Shown here: one piece after another, positions 1 to 5,267 of the stretch
How positions within the stretch are numbered: the first letter of the stretch is position 1
How the letters are laid out: the number at the start of each line of letters is the position of its first letter
From: Blautia sp.
GTDB lineage: Bacteria; Bacillota; Clostridia; Lachnospirales; Lachnospiraceae
Reading direction: 5' to 3'
DNA length: 5,776 bases
Assembly (NCBI GenBank): GCA_017420455.1
Contig: JAFOJB010000016.1
Span: 1 to 5,776 of the forward strand
The notes under the pieces: generated by a model
What the model saw: only the letters and a program-made list of their open reading frames with translations
Told to the model about the DNA's origin: nothing
The model's database searches: none
Made by a program: the position numbers and the translations under genes

Positions 1-11
1 CTTCCTCCGGC

Positions 12-1373
12 TCAGGCGTTTTCTGCAGCTTCCTCCTGTATCTTCTTCCGGATGATCACGAAAAAGGCGATCAGGAAGCAGACCGAGGCCGCGGCCCAGG
101 TGATGGGATAGACCGCCCCCAGGGCACGGATGGAATGGAAGGTTCTGGAAAAGACTGCCAGCAGGGAGATCCGCAGCACGCAGAGGTTCGCGATAATGAT
201 GATCATCGACAGGATCGAGTAACCCATGCCCCGGATGGAGCCGCCCATCACCTCCAGGATCGGATAGACCCAGTAGAAGGGGAAGGAAACCATGGCGATC
301 ATCAGAGCATTCTCCACCACCTGTGTATCCTTCATGAACCAGCCGAATACTGTTCGCGGAAACATCAGTATGGTTCCCGCGATGCAGAACACTACCGCGC
401 TCCCCATCAGCGTAGTGATGATGGCGCCTTTCCGGATACGCCTGTACTGTCCCGCCCCGGTATTCTGTCCGGCGAAAGTGGTCGCCGCCTGGCCAAAGGC
501 CATAATGGGCAGATAATTGAAGTTCTCCACCTTATAATAAGCTGCGAAGGCAGCCACCGCCGTCACTCCGAAGTCATTGATGTAGTACTGCACCATGACA
601 TTGGAGAAGGTGATGATGATCGTCTGGATCCCGGTAGGAAGGCCGATGCGCAGCACCCTGGAGAGAATCCCCATGTCCAGATGGAGCTTTTTTACAGAGA
701 ACCGGATCCGGTTGTTTTTCCGGGACATGAGATATGCCGCCAGAAAGGCGGAAACGCTCTGTGTTCCCATGGTGGCGATGGCCACTCCTGCCACTCCCAG
801 GGGGATCACCACGATCAGGATCCAGTCGAAAAGGACATTCAGAAAACCGCAGATCACCAGGATCCTGAACGGCGTCTGGGAATCTCCGTAGGAGCGCATG
901 CCTCCCGAAAGCATATTGTAAAAGATCAGCATGGGAACGCTGAGCATGTAGATCCTGAGGTATACGCAGGCCTGGGGGATCACATCTTCAGGAGTATTTA
1001 ACACCCGAAGGATGACCGGCGCGAACACGATCGCAAGAACCATCAGGATCAGGCCGCCTATGATGCCGAAGGAGGCCGAGGAATGGACCGCTTTATCTGC
1101 ATCTTCCTCTCTTCCTGCTCCGATGGCCTGAGAAGCCACCACGCTGGTTCCGACGGAGATCCCGGAAAACAGACCGATGGTACAGGTGATCAGGGTGCTG
1201 CTGGCTCCCACCGCAGCTGCCGCCGTCTTGTCCATCAGGTTTCCCACAAAGAGGAAATCCACCGTATTATACAGCTGCTGGAACAGGCTCCCCCCGATCA
1301 TGGGCAGAATAAACCGTACCAGCGGACCGACGATCGGCCCCTGTGTCATATCAATCGTCTTTCTTTTACTCAC
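12..1373 (-). CDS. MATE family multidrug/cation efflux transporter
   Basis: Predicted inner-membrane antiporter of the MATE family, which exports drugs, dyes or other organic cations in exchange for Na+ or H+; its substrate cannot be read from sequence. With the GTG start chosen here it is 453 residues, the usual MATE length, with about 12 hydrophobic segments (roughly 15-45, 55-80, 98-125, 136-158, 168-190, 192-215, 235-262, 268-295, 315-340, 355-380, 382-410, 418-441). Family-typical stretches are QLYNTVDFLFVGN near 33-45, GTSVVASQAIGAG near 75-87, the MRSYGDSQTP loop near 159-168, and its counterpart FAGQNTGAGQ near 300-309 in the second half, fitting the two six-helix lobes. The start is GTG at 1373-1371 because AGAGGAG lies 8 nt upstream. 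An in-frame ATG 14 codons further upstream falls inside a repeated leader sequence and would add residues unlike the family. The stop is TGA. The gene follows the metal ATPase on the same strand but after 445 bases, so it probably has its own promoter. No internal damage is seen. Confidence 0.95.
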   Translation of the reverse strand: MSKRKTIDMTQGPIVGPLVRFILPMIGGSLFQQLYNTVDFLFVGNLMDKTAAAAVGASSTLITCTIGLFSGISVGTSVVASQAIGAGREEDADKAVHSSASFGIIGGLILMVLAIVFAPVILRVLNTPEDVIPQACVYLRIYMLSVPMLIFYNMLSGGMRSYGDSQTPFRILVICGFLNVLFDWILIVVIPLGVAGVAIATMGTQSVSAFLAAYLMSRKNNRIRFSVKKLHLDMGILSRVLRIGLPTGIQTIIITFSNVMVQYYINDFGVTAVAAFAAYYKVENFNYLPIMAFGQAATTFAGQNTGAGQYRRIRKGAIITTLMGSAVVFCIAGTILMFPRTVFGWFMKDTQVVENALMIAMVSFPFYWVYPILEVMGGSIRGMGYSILSMIIIIANLCVLRISLLAVFSRTFHSIRALGAVYPITWAAASVCFLIAFFVIIRKKIQEEAAENA

Positions 1374-1381
1374 ATCAGATA

Positions 1382-1387
1382 CTCCTC
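1382..1387 (-). promoter_or_regulatory. Shine-Dalgarno of the MATE gene (decides the GTG start)
   Basis: On the minus strand GAGGAG lies 8 nt before GTG AGT AAA AGA, which sets the MATE start at the GTG rather than at the upstream in-frame ATG (1415-1413) or the downstream ATG that begins the MTQGP stretch. It directly follows the 3' arm of the TTATAC/GTATAA hairpin (1388-1403). A duplicate of this site at 1474-1479 has no ATG or GTG at the matching distance. Confidence 0.8.
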
Positions 1388-1415
1388 TTATACGCAGGTA
1401 TAACCTGCCATACAA
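1387..1415 (-). promoter_or_regulatory. Possible sigma-70-type promoter overlapping the leader dyad
   Basis: On the minus strand TTGTAT (1415-1410), a 17-base spacer and TATAAG (1392-1387) have good promoter spacing with fair -35 and -10 matches. The TTATAC/GTATAA dyad sits across the spacer and -10, as an operator would. The second copy has CTGTAT (1507-1502), 17 bases and TATAAG (1484-1479). Transcription from the near copy would start around 1380, after the Shine-Dalgarno sequence, giving a nearly leaderless message. The far copy would give a leader with a full ribosome-binding site. The alternative is that the hexamers are by-products of an RNA hairpin. Confidence 0.4.
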
Positions 1416-1429
1416 TACTGTCGGATGAC

Positions 1430-1470
1430 GATTCTGCAGAGTCGGCCAGAATACGGCCGGCAGCAGAATC
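1430..1470 (-). other. Nested hairpin in the MATE leader
   Basis: On the minus strand GATTCTGC (1470-1463) pairs perfectly with GCAGAATC (1437-1430). Inside it CGGCC (1459-1455) pairs with GGCCG (1447-1443) around a 7-base loop. No run of U follows, so it is not a classic terminator. CTGCCGG (1463-1457) could instead pair, with one mismatch, with CCGACAG (1424-1418), so two exclusive folds are possible. Confidence 0.55.
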
Positions 1471-1507
1471 TGTCTCCTCTTATACGCAGGTATAAACTGA
1501 CATACAG

Positions 1508-1541
1508 TGTTGTCGGAAACGACCAGAACTCATCGACAACA
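1508..1541 (-). other. Second hairpin in the MATE leader
   Basis: On the minus strand TGTTGTCG (1541-1534) and CGACAACA (1515-1508) form a perfect 8-bp stem around an 18-base loop. It lies upstream of the far copy of the TTATAC/GTATAA dyad, in the same order as the hairpin at 1430-1470 upstream of the near copy. A weaker pairing further upstream, CCTGTA (1553-1558) with TACAGG (1593-1598), may extend the structured region. Confidence 0.5.
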
Positions 1542-1818
1542 AAATCTGTCTTCCTGTACAGAAAGGACATCCCGCTTTCAGCATTTTCGAAATACAGGAT
1601 GCCCTCTGTTCCTGATTCCGGTGCAAAGAGACGTCATTTTGCCGAATGGTCTTTCTGTTCATCGAAATGCGCTTTTTGCACTGGAATCATTGACACTTAT
1701 CATTTCAGATTTCTTCCCGCAGACAGCAGGCCATGCTGCAGACCGCTGTAGAGAACCGCTTTCCTGGGAGCCGCCTTCCTGCTGTTTCCAGGACTCTTCC
1801 GCTGAAACGGCAGACGGA
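1542..1818. other. Gene-free stretch between the metal ATPase and the MATE leader
   Basis: This is the remainder of the 445 bases between the ATPase stop and the MATE start. Short frames on both strands lack a convincing ribosome-binding site and have no recognisable protein family. Small inverted repeats occur, such as TCCTGG/CCAGGA at 1766-1791 and CAGCA/TGCTG at 1724-1738, but none is followed by a T-run on either strand, so I call no terminator. No tRNA, T-box motif or riboswitch class that I know is visible. Confidence 0.5.
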
Positions 1819-3729
1819 TCACAGATTCTTCACGAACAGGCAGCGGATGGCGTTGAGGACGGCCAGGATCATGACGCCCACGTCCGCGATGATGGCAAGC
1901 CACATGTTGGCAATACCAAAAGCCGCCAGAATCAGGCACAGGATCTTGACGCCGAGGGCGAAAACAATATTCTGCTTTACGATGCCCAGGCATTTTCTGG
2001 AAATCTTGATGGCCTTGGCGATCTTCAGAGGATCATCATCCATCAGGACGATATCCGCCGCCTCGATGGCCGCGTCGGATCCCAGAGCGCCCATGGCGAT
2101 TCCGATATCCGCCCGGGAAAGAACCGGCGCGTCATTGATGCCGTCGCCCACAAAGGCAAGTCTCCTGCTGCCTGTACATTCCTTCAGCAGCTCTTCCACA
2201 CAGCTGACCTTGTCTGCCGGAAGCAGTTCCGCGCGGTAGTCTGTAAGCCCTACCTCTGCAGCCACCTTTTCGGCTACAGATTTCGCGTCTCCTGTCAGCA
2301 TGACGGTCTTTTCGACTCCTGCCTTCTTCAGCTCCAGCATCGCCTCTTTGGAGTGTTCCTTCAGCTCGTCCGAGATGACGATATGGCCGCAGTACTGTCC
2401 ATCCACCGCCACGTGGATGATGGTGCCCACATGGTGGCAGGGGTGAGCCTGTACGCCCACCTTCTTCATGAGCTTCTCATTCCCCACTGCCACCTGCGTT
2501 CCATCTACTTTGGCGGTGATGCCGTGACCGCTGATCTCCTGGACATCCGTCACTCTGGCCTGGTCGATATGCTTTCCATAGGCATCCTTCAGGCTCTTGC
2601 TGATGGGATGAGAGGAATTGCACTCTGCCAGCGCGGCGTACTCCAGCAGTTTATCTTCCGGAATGGGGCTGTGATGGACCGCCGTAACGGCGAAATTCCC
2701 CTTGGTGATGGTACCGGTCTTGTCGAAGGCCACCACCCGGACCTCAGATAAGGTCTCCAGATAATTGGAACCCTTCACCAGGATGCCCTGATTGCTGGCT
2801 CCGCCGATGCCGGCAAAGAAGCTGAGCGGGATGCTGATGACCACAGCGCAGGGGCAGCTGATGACCAGGAAGGTACAGGCGCGGAGCACCGAGTCTCCCC
2901 AGAGTGCGCCGACAGAGGCATAGCCACCCATACCCACGCCGGTGATCATGCAGAAAATGGGCGGGATCAGCGCCAGGGCCAGAGCCGCATAGCAGACGAT
3001 CGGTGTATAATACTTCGCGAACTTGGAAATAAAATTCTCGGATTTGGACTTCCGGGAGGCGGCGTTCTCCACCAGATCCAGGATCTTGGAGGCAGTAGAC
3101 TCGTCGAATTCCGTGGTGGTACGGACCTTCAGGACGCCGGTCATGTTGATGCTGCCGCTGAGCACATCCATCCCGGCGGAAACATCCACCGGTTTACTCT
3201 CGCCGGTAAGGGCGCTGGTGTTCAGCGCGGAAACTCCCTCCTCGACCACGCCGTCCAGAGGGATCTTTTCTCCCGGCTGCACCACGATGATGCTCCCCAC
3301 CTCTACGTCGTAAGGATCCACCTGTGTCAGCTGTCCGTCTACCTCTATATTGGCATAATCCGGACGGATATCCATCAGGTCGGAGATATTCTTGCGGCTC
3401 TTGCCGACGGCATAGCTCTGGAACAGCTCTCCTACCTGGTACAGAAGCATAACAGCCACGCCCTCGCCGTACTCGCCCAGGACGATGGCGCCGATGGTAG
3501 CCACTGTCATCAGGAAGTTCTCATCAAAGACCTGACGGTTTTTGATGCCCAGCAAGGCTTTTCTCAGAATATCATGTCCCACCAGAAGATAGGGGACAAG
3601 GAACAGGATGAATAATGCCCATTCCGGCATATTCACATCTACGATCTCCTCCGAGGTCAGGTACAGGGGCACAAAGAAAACAGCAGCGACAATGATTCTG
3701 ATCAGTAAATTTTTCTGCTTTTTGTTCAT
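1819..3729 (-). CDS. cadA: Zn2+/Cd2+-exporting P1B-2 type ATPase (CadA/ZntA-like, no N-terminal metal-binding domain)
   Basis: ATP-driven pump predicted to export Zn2+, Cd2+ or Pb2+ across the cytoplasmic membrane. The 636 residues hold all family landmarks: hydrophobic segments near 9-26, 34-52, 70-88 and 88-106; actuator-domain TGES at 175-178; the metal-site SCPC with CPC at 292-294 in the sixth membrane segment; the phosphorylated Asp336 in DKTGT; nucleotide-binding HP at 374-375; TGDAKS at 479-484; and GDGINDAP at 528-535. Lys595 in the seventh segment and Asp616 in the ADVG motif of the eighth are the P1B-2 signature pair that separates Zn/Cd pumps from copper pumps. There is no N-terminal HMA domain or CxxC, so it is shorter than typical CadA or ZntA. 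The nucleotide-binding domain carries an odd HPCHH cluster at 429-433. The ATG is supported by AGAGG at 3740-3736. A consensus promoter and a metal-repressor-like operator lie directly upstream. The class is secure; the exact metal and the symbol are by analogy. Confidence 0.95.
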   Translation of the reverse strand: MNKKQKNLLIRIIVAAVFFVPLYLTSEEIVDVNMPEWALFILFLVPYLLVGHDILRKALLGIKNRQVFDENFLMTVATIGAIVLGEYGEGVAVMLLYQVGELFQSYAVGKSRKNISDLMDIRPDYANIEVDGQLTQVDPYDVEVGSIIVVQPGEKIPLDGVVEEGVSALNTSALTGESKPVDVSAGMDVLSGSINMTGVLKVRTTTEFDESTASKILDLVENAASRKSKSENFISKFAKYYTPIVCYAALALALIPPIFCMITGVGMGGYASVGALWGDSVLRACTFLVISCPCAVVISIPLSFFAGIGGASNQGILVKGSNYLETLSEVRVVAFDKTGTITKGNFAVTAVHHSPIPEDKLLEYAALAECNSSHPISKSLKDAYGKHIDQARVTDVQEISGHGITAKVDGTQVAVGNEKLMKKVGVQAHPCHHVGTIIHVAVDGQYCGHIVISDELKEHSKEAMLELKKAGVEKTVMLTGDAKSVAEKVAAEVGLTDYRAELLPADKVSCVEELLKECTGSRRLAFVGDGINDAPVLSRADIGIAMGALGSDAAIEAADIVLMDDDPLKIAKAIKISRKCLGIVKQNIVFALGVKILCLILAAFGIANMWLAIIADVGVMILAVLNAIRCLFVKNL

Positions 3730-3770
3730 GGCTTACCTCTTCCGCCGCAGATGCAGCATATTTTCTTGCA

Positions 3771-3796
3771 AACATTTGAACATGTATTCATACGTT
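3771..3796 (-). promoter_or_regulatory. ArsR/SmtB-family-like operator upstream of the metal ATPase
   Basis: The core TGAACA-TG-TATTCA (3777-3790) is a 6-2-6 inverted repeat. Extended to 12-2-12 (3771-3782 and 3785-3796), 9 of 12 positions are symmetric. From memory, this resembles the sites bound by the zinc/cadmium sensors SmtB, ZiaR and CzrA. It lies at about +3 to +29 relative to the predicted transcript start, where a bound repressor would block transcription until metal releases it. No ArsR-family gene is in the window, so the regulator would act from elsewhere. Confidence 0.6.
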
Positions 3797-3805
3797 CTAT
3801 CTCTG

Positions 3806-3834
3806 ATTATACCGGGTATCCTCCCTGTTGTCAA
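3806..3834 (-). promoter_or_regulatory. Consensus sigma-A promoter of the metal ATPase
   Basis: On the minus strand TTGACA (3834-3829), a 17-base spacer and TATAAT (3811-3806) match the housekeeping consensus in both hexamers at ideal spacing. The start would be near 3799, giving a leader of about 70 nt with the operator-like dyad at its 5' end and the ribosome-binding site at its 3' end. Such a strong promoter fits a gene held off by a repressor. It begins 13 bases beyond the palindromic repeat array, so the ATPase is likely a separate transcription unit from the transporter genes upstream. Confidence 0.85.
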
Positions 3835-3846
3835 TACGCGCCGGGC

Positions 3847-3974
3847 GAAAAGAGAAAGGGGGACGGTTCCTTTTTCTCATCTGAGAGCTGAGAAAAAGGA
3901 ACCGTCCCCCTTTCTCTTTTCTCCCAGCTGAGAGTGGAGAAAAAGGAACCGTCCCCTTTTCTCCACATGACTCA
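3847..3974. repeat. REP/BIME-like palindromic repeat array (three GGAACCGTCCCC units)
   Basis: A perfect 33-bp inverted repeat (3847-3879 and 3889-3921) encloses 9 bases. A third unit follows: 20 bases starting GAGAAAAAGG at 3890-3909 recur exactly at 3937-3956, and CTGAGAG recurs at 3881 and 3928, giving a 47-bp period. The third unit is its own hairpin, GTGGAGAAAA (3934-3943) with TTTTCTCCAC (3957-3966), with outer CTGAG/CTCAG. Each unit is an imperfect palindrome around GGAACCGTCCCC, with one copy inverted relative to the other two. Motifs of this kind are, to my knowledge, widespread in intergenic DNA of Clostridia and other phyla, and resemble repeats moved by REP-associated Y1 transposases; no such transposase is here. 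As RNA it would fold strongly and could protect or end the upstream transcript, though no clean U-tract follows. Confidence 0.9.
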
Positions 3975-4010
3975 GAAAGATTCCGGTGAGGCCGCGCGCA
4001 GTTTCCCTCT

Positions 4011-5267
4011 TCAGGATTTTGCGCTGCGGCGCGCCAGCACTGCCCGGTAGGAACTGGCCTCAGCCAGCGCGCACAGATCATTCAGATTGGCATCCTCATG
4101 GAAGATCCTGATGACTCCGGACAGATCGTCAAAATTGTACGCGTTCATGGCGGCGCTGGTGGAAAGGGCATATTTCTCGTTGTAATCCTCCGGACTGTCA
4201 GATACCCAGAAGCCCTGGATCACCCGGATGGCCTTTCCATTATCTCTGAAATCCTCTGCATAACCGGTCACTGCGTTCAGCATCAGGGCAAAAGCCGGTC
4301 CGATCATGGAGTTATATTTTCCAACCACGAATTTCAGGACACCATCCGTCACCAGCTGCAGGTTCCTCGTGTTATAGCTGTCCACTACACCCAGAGGCGT
4401 TTTCCCGATGATCGGGAGCATTCCTTCCGGCGGCAGCACAGAAAGGACAACATCGTAGGTGCCTGCCTGAAAGCTTTCCCGGGCAGATTCCAGATAATTG
4501 TCAAAAGTGATATATCCCGGGCAGATGGTCACGGTCACCCGGTCCGTGCTCACGGTAACCGGTACCTCGGTCGCTGCAAGTTCTGCGCGCGGCGGGTTAA
4601 AGGATATTCCATAAGTGCTTGACAGCGTATCCAGGATACCCAGGGTTCTCTGATAGTGCATTTCATTCCCGAGAGGAGCGCCTCCGCTCAGTACAAAATA
4701 CCTGTTTCCGGTCTTTTCCCTGATAAAGTACCGGGCCATATCGGCGCCGGCCTGGAATTCAAAGGGCTGTCCCGGTCCAAAAGCTCCCAGGAACCAGGGA
4801 TTCTCCTCCACCGCTTCAAAATCTTCCGCGGAAACGGTGCCGGAGGCCAGAAGATAATATGCCTCGTTCTTCTCACAGAGGGCGACCTCCGCCGGGAGAT
4901 CGTACGTTAAGAAGGACAGGAATCCCTCCACGCCGTCGTCGCAGGCAGACTGGATAAAAGCCATCTCCTCCTCGTGGTTCCGGATGGAACCGGAATAGAT
5001 GAACTTCACCATCTCAAAGTTATCTTCGATATATCCCTGCAGATATTCCCGGAAACCGATGACCTCCTCGTCCGATGTATTGTACACGATGACACCGATC
5101 TTGTGTACCTCTGTCTCTACCTTCTCATCACTGCCGAAGGGACCGGCGCACCCGGCCATGGAAATGCAGAGTGCAAATACCAGTATGCCGGAGAGGAGTC
5201 CTTTCGCGCTTTTCTGCAGCCTGCTGCCTGAAAATACCCCTGTGAAAAATGCGGTTACGTTTTTCAT
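4011..5267 (-). CDS. Lipoprotein with a type 1 periplasmic-binding-protein (PBP1) fold
   Basis: Predicted membrane-anchored solute-binding or sensing lipoprotein of 418 residues. A long basic N-region is followed by a hydrophobic stretch (about 24-38) and the lipobox-like SMAGC with Cys40 as the likely lipidated residue; Met at -3 is less common than Leu. The mature part begins with the beta-strand KIGVIVY (56-62), and alternating strands and helices follow in PBP1 style: GVEGFLSFL near 112-120, a second-lobe entry GADMARYFIREKTG with the strand RYFVLSGGAP (174-198), YQRTLGILDTL (205-215), YDVVLSVLPP (271-280), and GKYNSMIGPAFALMLNAVTGYA near 316-337. These resemble sugar and nucleoside binding proteins of the BMP/Peripla_BP_4 kind; the ligand is unknown. 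The ATG overlaps the upstream TGA by ATGA, and AAGGGGG lies 7 nt before it, so translation is coupled to the ABC ATPase gene. That pairing is unusual, because Opp systems normally use the SBP_bac_5 fold. It appears to be the last gene of its operon. Confidence 0.8.
   Translation of the reverse strand: MKNVTAFFTGVFSGSRLQKSAKGLLSGILVFALCISMAGCAGPFGSDEKVETEVHKIGVIVYNTSDEEVIGFREYLQGYIEDNFEMVKFIYSGSIRNHEEEMAFIQSACDDGVEGFLSFLTYDLPAEVALCEKNEAYYLLASGTVSAEDFEAVEENPWFLGAFGPGQPFEFQAGADMARYFIREKTGNRYFVLSGGAPLGNEMHYQRTLGILDTLSSTYGISFNPPRAELAATEVPVTVSTDRVTVTICPGYITFDNYLESARESFQAGTYDVVLSVLPPEGMLPIIGKTPLGVVDSYNTRNLQLVTDGVLKFVVGKYNSMIGPAFALMLNAVTGYAEDFRDNGKAIRVIQGFWVSDSPEDYNEKYALSTSAAMNAYNFDDLSGVIRIFHEDANLNDLCALAEASSYRAVLARRSAKS

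Larger units (their letters stand above)
1382..1517 (-). repeat. Duplicated MATE leader module, two copies 92 bp apart
   Basis: Positions 1382-1425 and 1474-1517 match at 39 of 44 bases, and the first 22 bases (1382-1403 and 1474-1495) are identical. Each copy, read on the minus strand, contains TTATAC-CTGC-GTATAA, a perfect 6-bp dyad with a 4-base centre, followed at once by GAGGAG. The copy nearer the gene supplies the MATE Shine-Dalgarno sequence. A further match (AATCTGTC plus flanking bases) at 1467-1474 and 1543-1550 suggests the duplication reaches further upstream in degraded form. The dyad could be a repressor operator or an RNA hairpin beside the ribosome-binding site. I do not recognise it as a described element. 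Confidence 0.85.

Noticed and set aside
135..1001. Plus-strand open frame of 288 codons
   Set aside because: It is antisense to the MATE gene, with a low-complexity His/Asp/Gln-rich product and no recognisable domain; a shadow frame.
1374..1415. 14-codon N-terminal extension of the MATE protein from the upstream ATG
   Set aside because: The GTG at 1373-1371 has a good Shine-Dalgarno sequence at 8 nt, and the extension merely translates the duplicated leader module, whose far copy also reads YLRIRG in the same way.
1542..1700. Known riboswitch (preQ1, guanidine, yybP-ykoY, T-box) in the MATE leader
   Set aside because: I could not find the conserved core motifs of any of these classes; only a covariance-model search could exclude a divergent member.
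1724..1791. Rho-independent terminator after the metal ATPase
   Set aside because: The inverted repeats here are short, with long loops, and none is followed by a T-run on the transcribed strand.
1507..2751. Long plus-strand open frame of 414 codons
   Set aside because: Most of it lies antisense to the well-supported metal ATPase, its product is rich in His, Asp and Arg with no family resemblance, and it has no plausible ribosome-binding site. It is a by-product of the GC-rich coding strand opposite.
3572..3775. Alternative minus-strand frame of 67 codons starting upstream of the ATPase
   Set aside because: It overlaps the ATPase start in another frame, lacks a ribosome-binding site and has no domain; the ATPase ATG has AGAGG at proper spacing.
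3847..3966. CRISPR array
   Set aside because: The repeated units are palindromic, inverted relative to each other and lack uniform unique spacers; no cas gene is present.
3797..4081. Minus-strand open frame of 94 codons with GTVPFS-type motifs
   Set aside because: It is a translation of the palindromic repeat array plus the out-of-frame end of the lipoprotein gene. Such GTVPFS peptides are a typical annotation artefact of this repeat.
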